This document shows, piece by piece, positions 26,425-33,757 of a stretch of DNA of 64,000 nucleotides; the first letter of the stretch is position 1; every line of letters begins with the position of its first letter. The stretch comes from Thermoanaerobaculia bacterium. GTDB lineage: Bacteria; Acidobacteriota; Thermoanaerobaculia; Multivoradales; Multivoraceae. Both the position numbers and the translations under genes were made by a program. The stretch is taken from positions 109,487 to 173,486 of the forward strand of contig JAJEHN010000032.1 of NCBI GenBank assembly GCA_022823665.1, written 5' to 3'. Under the pieces are notes generated by a model. It had not been told where the DNA came from, ran no database searches, and saw only the letters and a list, made by a program, of their open reading frames with translations.

Positions 26425-26561
26425 CTGGGTGCGCGGGTCTTCCGACCCGCTACTCCGCTGGGTGCGCGGGTCTTCTGACCCGCTACTCCGCTGGGTGCGC
26501 GGGTCTTCTGACCCGCTGCCGCCCAAGGCGGCCAGAAGACAGCCGCCGCGAAGCGGCGACC
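26425..26561. repeat. Three tandem 33-bp repeat units plus hairpin tail
   Basis: Units start at 26425, 26458 and 26491. Each reads CTGGGTGCGCGGGTCTTCTG followed by ACCCGCTACTCCG, with single changes, and each contains the hairpin GCGGGTC-TTCT-GACCCGC. The third runs into the GCCGCC...GGCGGC hairpin and CCGCGAAGCGGCGACC tail. It lies between the divergent sulfatase and TraB genes. It stays open in the reading frames of both, because the unit length is a multiple of three. Confidence 0.8.
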
Positions 26562-26653
26562 ATCTCCCGCCTCGCCCCAAACCAGGTTGCATGCAACGAG
26601 CCTACCGGACAGCAACCCACGGACCTGCTTCGTGGGCTACGCTCCGCGCTGCC

Positions 26654-27850
26654 ATGACCTCGGAAGCCGCAGGCCAGTCGGCCCCAGCCGAACTCCCGTC
26701 CTCGGTGCAGCGCCTCGAACTCGACGAGCGCGAGGTCTTCCTGGTCGGTACCGCCCACGTCTCACCCCAGAGCGTCCGCGACACGAAGGAGGCGATCGAA
26801 GCACTCGAACCGGACACCGTCTGTGTCGAACTGTGCCCGGCCCGTTACGAGAACCTGGAGAACCAGGATTCCTGGCGCAAGCTCGACATCTTCCAGGTCA
26901 TTCGCGAGGGCAAGGCGGCGCTTCTCCTCAGTTCCTTCCTCATGCACTCGTTCCAGCGGCGCCTCGCCCAGCGGTTCGGCATCGAGCCCGGCGCCGAAAT
27001 GCGGGAAGCGATCGCCCGGGCCCGTGAACGCGGCGCCCGGCTCGAACTGATCGATCGCGACATCCAGATCTCGCTGAAGCGCACCTGGGCGTCGCTCGGC
27101 TTCTGGCAGCGGACGAAGGTCATGGGCCAGTTGGCCGGCAGCGCGCTGGTCGGCGACGACCTGAAGGAAGAGGACATCGAGCAACTCCGCGACAGCGGCA
27201 ACCTCACCGACCTGATGTCCGCCCTCGCGGAGGCCCTGCCCGGCGTCAAGGGCACGTTGATCGACGAGCGCGACGCCTACATGGCCGAGAAGCTGCGCCA
27301 GTCGGCGGGTCCGCGGACGGTCGCCGTCGTCGGCGCCGGGCACCTGCCCGGCATCGCCGGCCTCGCCGACTCCTCCTGCGACCTCGAGGAACTCGAGCAG
27401 GTGCCGGACCCGCCGATCTGGCCGCGCATCGTCGCCTGGCTCGTGCCGATCCTGATCATCGCCCTCTTCGCCTACGGCCTCGTCTGGGGCGACCGGGAAC
27501 GCGCCGTCGAATCCGTGTACATCTGGGTCGCGCTGAACGGCGGCCTCGCCGCTCTCGGCGCCGTCATCGCTCTGGCGCACCCGGTCACGATCCTCGCCGC
27601 CTTCGCCGCCGCGCCCCTGACCAGCCTGAATCCCCTGATGGCGGCCGGCTGGGTCGCCGGCCTGGTCCAGGCCCTGCTGCGCAAGCCCCTCGTCGCCGAC
27701 ATGGAGAACCTCGCCGACAGCCTGGGTTCCGTCCGCGGCTTCTGGAGCAACCGTCTCACCCGCATCCTCCTGGTCGTCGTCCTCTGCAACCTGGGCAGCG
27801 TGCTGGCGACGTTCATCGCGGGCGCGTGGATCGTCGGACGCACTCTCTGA
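26654..27850 (+). CDS. TraB/PrgY family membrane protein
   Basis: A 398-aa protein. The ATG at 26654 is chosen because the frame upstream is repeat-derived. The N-terminal TraB domain includes VFLVGTAHVSPQSVRDTKEA, PDTVCVELCPARYENL and, at its end, VAVVGAGHLPGIAGL. The GxxH and Glu positions are typical of the TIKI/TraB/ChaN-like fold. The C-terminal third has about four hydrophobic segments (IVAWLVPILIIALFAYGLVW, then three more up to the end). PrgY in enterococci blocks pheromone activity. Chromosomal bacterial and archaeal homologues are widespread, and their function is unclear. Confidence 0.85.
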   Translation: MTSEAAGQSAPAELPSSVQRLELDEREVFLVGTAHVSPQSVRDTKEAIEALEPDTVCVELCPARYENLENQDSWRKLDIFQVIREGKAALLLSSFLMHSFQRRLAQRFGIEPGAEMREAIARARERGARLELIDRDIQISLKRTWASLGFWQRTKVMGQLAGSALVGDDLKEEDIEQLRDSGNLTDLMSALAEALPGVKGTLIDERDAYMAEKLRQSAGPRTVAVVGAGHLPGIAGLADSSCDLEELEQVPDPPIWPRIVAWLVPILIIALFAYGLVWGDRERAVESVYIWVALNGGLAALGAVIALAHPVTILAAFAAAPLTSLNPLMAAGWVAGLVQALLRKPLVADMENLADSLGSVRGFWSNRLTRILLVVVLCNLGSVLATFIAGAWIVGRTL

Positions 27851-27882
27851 GGCCGGGAACGATGGCCACCATAGGAGCTCTC

Positions 27883-28560
27883 ATGACGGAACGAACGACC
27901 TACGAACAGGTCGGCGACGTGGCCCTGATCACGATGGACGACGGCAAGGCGAACGTCTTCGGACCGCCGATGATCGCCGCCGTGAACGCCCAGCTCGACC
28001 GTGCCGCGGACGAGGCCAAAGCCGTCGTCCTGACCGGCCGGCCCGGCCTGTTCTCCGGCGGCTTCGACCTCAACGTGTTTCGCGATGCCGGTCCGGCGGA
28101 GGCCCGCGCCATGGGCCTCGCCGGAGCGCGTCTGATGATGCGCCTGTACGGATGGCCGCAGCCCCTGGTCGTCGCGGCCAGCGGACACGCCATCGCGCTG
28201 GGCGCGCTCTGCGTGCTCACCGGCGACCATCGCCTGGCGGCGGACGGCGACTTTCGATTCGGGCTGAACGAGGTCGCGATCGGCAGGACGCTGCCGCCGT
28301 TCGCCTGGTTGCTGGCCAGGGATCGGCTCTCCAAACGGGCCCTGACGCAGGCCGCCCTGACCGCGAAGATGTACGACGCCGAGGGCGCGCGCGATGCCGG
28401 CTTCGTCGACGCCGTGGCACCCGCCGACGAGCTGCGTGACGCGGCCCTCGAGCGGGCCGCGCAGTTGGCGGAGCTCGACGCCAACGCCTTCTCGGCAATG
28501 AAGCAGGGCCTGCGAGGCGAAGGCATCGACGCCGTGCTTGCCGGTCTCGAGGGAAGCTGA
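27883..28560 (+). CDS. Enoyl-CoA hydratase/isomerase family (crotonase-like) protein
   Basis: A 225-aa protein starting at the ATG 27883 with an AGGAG ribosome binding site 9 bp upstream. It has the crotonase fold signature: the oxyanion-hole stretch GLFSGGFDLNVF and the second conserved block AASGHAIALGALCVLTGDHR. The usual catalytic Glu pair of hydratases is not evident (GLNEVAIGRTLP has one Glu). It may be an isomerase or thioesterase branch rather than a true hydratase. It starts 32 bp after the TraB gene and is followed by a GST gene 7 bp later, so it is probably co-transcribed. Confidence 0.85.
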   Translation: MTERTTYEQVGDVALITMDDGKANVFGPPMIAAVNAQLDRAADEAKAVVLTGRPGLFSGGFDLNVFRDAGPAEARAMGLAGARLMMRLYGWPQPLVVAASGHAIALGALCVLTGDHRLAADGDFRFGLNEVAIGRTLPPFAWLLARDRLSKRALTQAALTAKMYDAEGARDAGFVDAVAPADELRDAALERAAQLAELDANAFSAMKQGLRGEGIDAVLAGLEGS

Positions 28561-28567
28561 CAACGAA

Positions 28568-29299
28568 ATGGCTCTTGACGTCTACTTCAGCGCGACGCCC
28601 AACGGCTGGAAGATCTCGATCATGCTCGAGGAGCTGCGCGAGGCGGGAGTCGAACTGCCCGAGACGCGCATCCACATGGTCGATCTCTCGGCCGGCGACC
28701 AGTTCACGCCCGAGTTCACCGCGATCAACCCGAACCAGAAGATGCCGGCCCTGTTGGACGACGGCCGCGCCGTCATGGAGAGCTGCGCCATCCTGCAGTA
28801 CCTCGGCGAGAAGTACCCGACGTCGCTCTTCCCGACGGACGAGCGGCGCTGGGACGTGCTTCCCTGGCTCTACTGGCAGGCCGCCAATCTCGGCCCGGCT
28901 TTCGGCAACAAGCTGAGCTACACGCGCTACATCGACATTCCCGATGAACAGAAGGCCCATCCGCTCGAACGATTCGGCAGGGAGTCGCTTCGACTGGTGG
29001 CGATTCTCGGCCGCCGGTTCGAGAAGCACCCCTACATCTGCGGCGACGACTTCACGGTCGCCGACATCTCCGTCTTCCCCTGGATCCGGGCGTACAAGTG
29101 GGCGAAGGTCGACATCACGACCCAGCCCGCAGTCGTGGACTGGCTGAAACGCGTTCGCGCACGCCCGGGCGTGGACCGCGGCGTCGCCTACGGCGTGCCG
29201 AAGGACGAGGTCGACAGCTTCAGCAAGGAGCGCCGGGAACGCTACAAGGCGCGCGGCGCGCAGATTGCCGCCAACGAGAATCTCCGGACGTCGATCTGA
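28568..29299 (+). CDS. Glutathione S-transferase family protein
   Basis: A 243-aa protein with an N-terminal thioredoxin-like GST domain (VYFSATPNGWKISIMLEELR, then NQKMPALLDD with the cis-Pro and AVMESCAILQYLGEKYP with the glutathione gamma-glutamyl-binding E-S pair) and an all-helical C-terminal domain (DFTVADISVFPWIRAYKW). It resembles the YfcG/YghU/Nu group, where Asn/Thr near the N-terminus replaces Tyr/Ser as the catalytic residue; here TPNGWK. Those homologues act as disulfide-bond oxidoreductases or on epoxides. The start ATG at 28568 lies 7 bp after the crotonase stop. Confidence 0.9.
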   Translation: MALDVYFSATPNGWKISIMLEELREAGVELPETRIHMVDLSAGDQFTPEFTAINPNQKMPALLDDGRAVMESCAILQYLGEKYPTSLFPTDERRWDVLPWLYWQAANLGPAFGNKLSYTRYIDIPDEQKAHPLERFGRESLRLVAILGRRFEKHPYICGDDFTVADISVFPWIRAYKWAKVDITTQPAVVDWLKRVRARPGVDRGVAYGVPKDEVDSFSKERRERYKARGAQIAANENLRTSI

Positions 29300-29364
29300 T
29301 CGCAGGGGCGCGCAGCCCGAACCGTCCGCACCGCTAGGATTCCCGAGTCTCGGAGATTGCAGCG

Positions 29365-29616
29365 ATGAGCCAGGAAGCCACAGTCCAGCAGGTCCAGCTC
29401 ATGGGCCACCGGATCCGACGCCTGCGGCGGAAGAACAAGCTGACGCAGCCCGCGCTGGCCGAGCGCGTCGGCATCCCGGCGTCCGATCTTTCGCGGATCG
29501 AGCGGGATGAGCTCCGCGTCAGCCTGGACGTGCTGATCCGCATCGTCGCCGAGTTCAACGTCGGGCTCGACGAGCTGATGGGCAAGCCGGCGGCGGAACG
29601 TCGCCGCCGCCGCTAA
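29365..29616 (+). CDS. Small XRE-family HTH transcriptional regulator
   Basis: An 83-aa protein made almost entirely of a lambda-repressor/Cro HTH: LMGHRIRRLRRKNKLTQPAL, then AERVGIPASDLSRIERDE with the recognition helix. The Arg-rich tail PAAERRRRR may contact DNA or RNA. No ligand or toxin partner is adjacent. It ends 4 bp inside the convergent SIS-protein stop (29613-29616). The target is unknown. Confidence 0.85.
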   Translation: MSQEATVQQVQLMGHRIRRLRRKNKLTQPALAERVGIPASDLSRIERDELRVSLDVLIRIVAEFNVGLDELMGKPAAERRRRR

Positions 29617-31238
29617 CCGACCGCTTCAACCAGCCGCCGCAGCTCCGCTTCAACATCGCCGTCGCAATGGACGGCGAGCACTCGCCGGCCGCGCTCCACC
29701 AGCACCTCGTAGTCGCCCCACGCCTGCGCGAGCTGGACCTGACCGAAGGTCAGGCCTTCCCCGGGGACGGGAATGTCCACGGCCGGCGGATCGGCGGTGA
29801 TCTGAAGAAACAGGCCCCGGTTCGGTCCGCCCTTGTGGGCCTGGCCGGTCGAATGAAGGAAGCTGGGGCCGAAGCCGAGAACGGACGCGCCGTCGGTGCG
29901 TCGCGCGATGTGCTGCCGCAGCACGTCGAGTAGCTCGCGGTTGCGGCGCCCGCGGTCGAGGTAGGCCGAGACGACGGCGTAGCCCCCGTCCGGGAACGTC
30001 GCGAGGTGAGTGCCCAGGAGTTGGGCCAGGCCGAGGCCAGTGACCTCGCTCAGCCGGACGACGCCGCTGGGCTCGGCCGTGTCGCCGGCCTTGATCCGCT
30101 CGACGTAGCGCCGGGTGACGACCTTGGACGACTCCACGTCCGGCTGGTCGAAGGGGTTGACGCCCAGCAGTGCGCCAGCCACCGCCGTGGCGAACTGCCA
30201 GCGGAAGAGCTCGCCGCCGAGGTCGGCTGGAAGCTCGGCTTCGATGTGCGCCAGTGGCGTACCGGCGGACACACCGGCCCTCGCGCCACTACCCAGCACG
30301 ATGTCGAACCGGTCGGAGCGCGGCTCGGCCGGCAAGCCCGCCGCCGCGACCGGCAGCAGCAGCACGTCACCCTTGCCGAGCGATTCCGCGAGAAGCTGCT
30401 CGACCCAGCCGACCATCTCCGCGCAGCCGTCCGGGGCGTGGAGGTAGAGCTTGTCTCGGCCGCAGTCGTGCGCCGCGGCGAGCAGCAGGCCCAGTTCGAC
30501 GCCGGGGTTCGTCTCGTCACCATCATCCGACCGGCGGCACGCGCCGGCCATTCGCCGCGCGCTCAGAAGCAGCGGCTCGACATCGATCCCGGCAACCGCG
30601 GCCGGCGCAAGACCGAAGACCGAGAGCACGGAGAACCGGCCGCCGATGTCCGGATGGCCGAAGACGACCGTGGCTCCGGCGGCACGCGCTCGCGCTTCCA
30701 GAGCCGAGCCGGGGTCGGTGATCGCCAGCGCGGAGACGGAAGCCGCATCGCCCAACCGGTCCAGCAGCAGTTCGAACGCCAGCTTCGTCTCTAACGTGCC
30801 GCCCGACTTCGACGCGGCGATGACCCGAAGGTTCACCGGGTCGACTCTGTCGAGCGCCCGGGCGATCTCGCGAGGGTCCGTCGTGTCGAGGACGACGAAC
30901 TCCGCGTCGACCTGGCGCGGCAGCGCCCGCCACAGCAGGTCGGCGCCGAGCGCCGAGCCGCCCATGCCGAGGAGCAGGCAGCGTTCGAACGGCGGTCCGG
31001 TCAGATGCTCTGCGAGCTTCGCGGCCTCCGTGGCGACCCGTTTGCCGTCGGCGTCAAGGAGCGTCAGGCCGCCCAGGCGTTCGACGTCCAACCAGCCGAG
31101 CCACTCCTCCTCGCCCGAATCGGTCCATAGTGAACCGTCGCTGGCCCAGAGACGGTCGGTGCCGGCGACTTCGCGCCACTCGTGACGGCGACGCTCAAGA
31201 GCGGCTGTGAAGGCGGAATCGACGTTGGCGAGGCGCAT
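29613..31238 (-). CDS. Glucose-6-phosphate isomerase-like SIS-domain protein
   Basis: A 541-aa protein starting at the ATG 31236-31238 (MRLANVDSAFTAALERRRHE). The core resembles the phosphoglucose isomerase half of bifunctional transaldolase/PGI proteins. Visible stretches are CLLLGMGGSALGADLLWRA, VIAASKSGGTLETKLAFELL (the SxSGxT sugar-phosphate site), GGRFSVLSVFGLAPAAVAG and near the end FLHSTGQAHKGGPNRGLF, with the catalytic-site HKGG region. No transaldolase domain precedes it. Likely role: interconversion of glucose-6-phosphate and fructose-6-phosphate. Convergent with the XRE gene; a repeat copy lies just upstream. Confidence 0.8.
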   Translation of the reverse strand: MRLANVDSAFTAALERRRHEWREVAGTDRLWASDGSLWTDSGEEEWLGWLDVERLGGLTLLDADGKRVATEAAKLAEHLTGPPFERCLLLGMGGSALGADLLWRALPRQVDAEFVVLDTTDPREIARALDRVDPVNLRVIAASKSGGTLETKLAFELLLDRLGDAASVSALAITDPGSALEARARAAGATVVFGHPDIGGRFSVLSVFGLAPAAVAGIDVEPLLLSARRMAGACRRSDDGDETNPGVELGLLLAAAHDCGRDKLYLHAPDGCAEMVGWVEQLLAESLGKGDVLLLPVAAAGLPAEPRSDRFDIVLGSGARAGVSAGTPLAHIEAELPADLGGELFRWQFATAVAGALLGVNPFDQPDVESSKVVTRRYVERIKAGDTAEPSGVVRLSEVTGLGLAQLLGTHLATFPDGGYAVVSAYLDRGRRNRELLDVLRQHIARRTDGASVLGFGPSFLHSTGQAHKGGPNRGLFLQITADPPAVDIPVPGEGLTFGQVQLAQAWGDYEVLVERGRRVLAVHCDGDVEAELRRLVEAVG

Positions 31239-31275
31239 CGGCGCGAATCGTAGCCTTGTGGTCGGACAAGAAGGA

Positions 31276-31348
31276 CGCTGGCCTCCGGCCAGCGGCGTTG
31301 CCTGGCCGCCTGCGGCGGCTAGCGGGTCAGAAGACCCGCGCACCCAGT
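31276..31348. repeat. Dispersed palindromic repeat copy, reverse orientation
   Basis: Three hairpins in a row: CGCTGGCC-TCC-GGCCAGCG, GCCGCCTGCGGCGGC and GCGGGTC-AGAA-GACCCGC, ending GCACCCAGT. It fills most of the gap between the redoxin gene stop and the SIS-protein start, which are on the same strand. Confidence 0.75.
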
Positions 31349-31353
31349 CAGCG

Positions 31354-32457
31354 TCAGGGCTCGAAGCGCTCGGCGTAGTTCTCCGGGCCCTCGGCACGGA
31401 TGTCGCTGAGCCAATCTCCTTCGTAGGGCCATGCCTCGGGGTCGTCCTCGCTCGGGCCCTGCCAGAAGCGCGCGAACGGACCCTCGGCGCCAGCTTCGAG
31501 CGACCAGGCCTGGCGGCGGAAGGACCAACTGTCAGGGACCAGGCGGTGCGCCTCGCGGAAGTGGCGGATCGCCGCGTCGTGGTGACCCTCGAGTTCCAGG
31601 TGCGAGGCCAACTCGAAGTGGGCATGTCCGAGCGCGACATTGGCATCGCGAGGTCTCGACCGCTCAACGACTTCCTCCGGCGAGAGTGCGAATCGACTCG
31701 CCGCGCCCTTCTCGACCCAGTCGCGCAGCGCCAGGTGGTAGGCGTCCGTGTCGGCGGGGATCTTCGCCGCCTCTTGCAGCATCTCGCCAAAGCGTCCCGG
31801 GATCCCGGCACCCGAACCCAAACGGGGCATCCCCTCCGTGCGCGGGGCCGGCGCGGCCTCCGCCGGCCGGACGATCGTGCCCGCTTCGTCGATCCAGACC
31901 GAACTGGGGATGTTGATCACGCCGAAGAGCCTGGCCAGCAGATGGTGAGGGTCGACCAGCGACGGGTGTTTCGGCCTGGCGGCCTCGATGAAGCGGCGGC
32001 AGCCCTCGGCCCCCAGGGTGTCGAGGCCGACCGTGACCAGTTCGAACCCCTGCGGATGAAGCTCGTCGCGCAACGCCTGCCACCCGGGCAGGTGGGCCGA
32101 GCACCCTCAGTACGGGGCCCAGGCATACACGACGACCTTCCGCCCGCGCAGGCTGGACAGCCGGAACGGCTTCCCGTCCAGGTCGGGCAGCTCGAAGTCG
32201 GCGTCCTCGGCCGACACCAGGGCTCGCGAGCCGATCGACTCCGGACCAACAGCCCAGACGCCGTGGTCCTCGTCGTGCACGACCGGCAGACCGATCGCGT
32301 CGGCAACGGCAACCGCGTCCAACTGGCCCGACGACCCCGGGGCGCGGTCGAAGAGGGGCACGCATGCCGTGCCCTTGCAGGCGCCCTCGGGCTTCAACTG
32401 CCAGCCCGTTCCGACTTCGAACTCCGTCCTGGACACTGTCTTCTCTGTGAGGATCAT
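31354..32457 (-). CDS. TlpA/ResA-like redoxin, probable selenoprotein (in-frame UGA at 32107-32109)
   Basis: One frame runs from the ATG 32455-32457 to 31354 and is interrupted only by a TGA at codon 117. Read through as selenocysteine it gives 367 aa. The N-terminal 80 residues are of unknown type (GWQLKPEGACKGTACVPL). Next comes a redoxin domain: FELPDLDGKPFRLSSLRGRK, VVVYAWAPY-U-GCSAHLPGWQ, then FELVTVGLDTLG and the cis-Pro region INIPSSVWIDEAG. The TGA falls exactly where TlpA/thioredoxin proteins have their first redox Cys (WAxxC). A C-terminal helical TPR-like tail follows (ALGHAHFELASHLELEGHHD). The alternative is a nonsense mutation or sequencing error; both halves being in the same frame and well conserved argues for recoding. 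Candidate pair: Sec117 with Cys119. Confidence 0.75.
32080..32106 (-). promoter_or_regulatory. Candidate bacterial SECIS hairpin after the UGA
   Basis: Starting right after the TGA, the coding strand can fold a GC-rich stem-loop: CCACC (32095-32091), loop TGCCCG (32090-32085), GGTGG (32084-32080). The loop begins 17 nt after the UGA and has a G at its second position. This fits the known bacterial SECIS pattern of an apical loop about 16-37 nt downstream with G among the first two loop bases. Stem strength and SelB binding are not tested here. Confidence 0.5.
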
Positions 32458-32515
32458 GCGGCCAGTGTAGCCGGGGGCGGAACAACTCCTGCCCGCCGCC
32501 TGTTAGTTTCAGCCG

Positions 32516-33652
32516 ATGCCCCGCGTACCCTCACCCGGACCCAGCGAACGGCCGCGAATCGCCACCACGGCGGGCCTGCTCGTGCTCGCCGCGCTGGCCT
32601 TCCTCGTGGGTTCCCGCTGGCAGGGCAACGTGCTCCAGGCCGAAAGCCAGGGCGAGCCCCGGTCGGTTACGCCCAGCTCGGGCCTGCTTCCCGAGGAGCG
32701 CGCAACGGTCAACCTGTTCCGCGAGACGCAGCCGTCGGTCGTCTACATCACGACTTTGCGTGAACAGCGAGTCAGCTACTTCGGACGTCGCTTCGACCGC
32801 GTTCAGGACGGCACCGGCAGCGGCTTCCTCTGGGACGACAAGGGCCACGTCGTCACGAACTACCACGTGATCCGGAACGCCCAGGCCGCCGAGATCACCC
32901 TCTCAGACCAGACCACCTGGCCGGCCTCCCTGGTCGGCAGCGACCCGGACATGGACCTCGCCGTGCTCCGGATCGAAGCGCCGCCGGAGAAGTTGCGGCC
33001 GATCCCCGTCGGCTCGTCGAGTGACCTCCAGGTCGGCCAGTCCGTCCTCGCGATCGGCAATCCCTTCGGCCTCGACTACACCCTGACGACCGGAGTGATC
33101 AGTGCCCTCGACCGGGAAGTCCAGTCGATCGGCGGACGCGAGCTCCAGGGCGTCATCCAGACCGATGCCGCGATCAACCCCGGCAATTCGGGCGGCCCGC
33201 TTCTCGATTCGAGCGGCCGGCTGATCGGCGTGAACACACAGATCGTGTCGTCCGGCGGCGCCTGGGCAGGCATCGGCTTCGCGATTCCCGTCGACACGGT
33301 GAACTGGGTGGTGCCGGAACTGGTCGCCCACGGGCGGGTCAACCGCCCGCAGCTCGGGGTCACCCTCGTCGAAGGCTCACGCGTCCGGCCCCGAGTCGAC
33401 GGCGTCGTCGTCCTGGAAGTCGTGCGCAACTCGGGCGCCGACCGCGCCGGGCTCCGCGGCGCTCGCCAAACGCGGCGCGGCAACGTCGTCCTCGGGGACG
33501 TGATCACCGCGATCGAGGGCCAGCGGGTCCGGTCGGTCCCGGATATCCGCGCAGTCCTCGAAGGGCAGCAGCCGGGGGACACGGTGACCGTGAGCCTGCT
33601 CCGCGGCGAGGACGAGACCGAGGCCGAGGTCCGGCTCTCCGCCCCGCGCTAA
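32516..33652 (+). CDS. HtrA/DegP-like serine protease with one PDZ domain
   Basis: A 378-aa protein anchored by one N-terminal transmembrane helix (about 16-32), facing the periplasm like DegS. The trypsin-like catalytic triad is intact: His117 (TNYHVIR), Asp147 (DPDMDLAVLRI) and Ser225 (NPGNSGGPLL). A single PDZ domain follows at about 275-375 (RPQLGVTLVEGSRVRPRVDG, GDVITAIEGQRVRSV). One PDZ plus a membrane anchor suggests a regulatory or quality-control protease rather than the two-PDZ DegP form. It is divergent from the redoxin gene, with 58 bp between starts. Confidence 0.92.
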   Translation: MPRVPSPGPSERPRIATTAGLLVLAALAFLVGSRWQGNVLQAESQGEPRSVTPSSGLLPEERATVNLFRETQPSVVYITTLREQRVSYFGRRFDRVQDGTGSGFLWDDKGHVVTNYHVIRNAQAAEITLSDQTTWPASLVGSDPDMDLAVLRIEAPPEKLRPIPVGSSSDLQVGQSVLAIGNPFGLDYTLTTGVISALDREVQSIGGRELQGVIQTDAAINPGNSGGPLLDSSGRLIGVNTQIVSSGGAWAGIGFAIPVDTVNWVVPELVAHGRVNRPQLGVTLVEGSRVRPRVDGVVVLEVVRNSGADRAGLRGARQTRRGNVVLGDVITAIEGQRVRSVPDIRAVLEGQQPGDTVTVSLLRGEDETEAEVRLSAPR

Positions 33653-33660
33653 CGCACGCC

Positions 33661-33730
33661 ACTGGGTGCGCGGGTCTTCTGACCCGCTGCCGCCGCAGGC
33701 GGCCAGGAGACGCGCAGCGAAGCGGCGACC
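33661..33730. repeat. Dispersed palindromic repeat, complete short form
   Basis: A good reference copy: ACTGGGTGC, then hairpin GCGGGTC-TTCT-GACCCGC, hairpin GCCGCC-GCA-GGCGGC, a spacer, and CGCAGCGAAGCGGCGACC. It lies between the HtrA gene stop (33652) and the PQQ dehydrogenase start (33758), all on the plus strand. Transcribed, it would form two strong stem-loops, so it could also stabilise or attenuate mRNA. Confidence 0.75.
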
Positions 33731-33757
33731 CCTCTTCCGCGCTAGAGTCGCTCCTTC

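Noticed and set aside
26425..26561. CRISPR-like array
   Set aside because: The 33-bp units are directly joined without spacers, and other copies in the window are single and palindromic.
32074..32109. Frameshifted or split pseudogene in the redoxin gene
   Set aside because: Both halves are in the same reading frame and only one TGA separates them at the catalytic Cys position, so recoding is a better explanation than decay.
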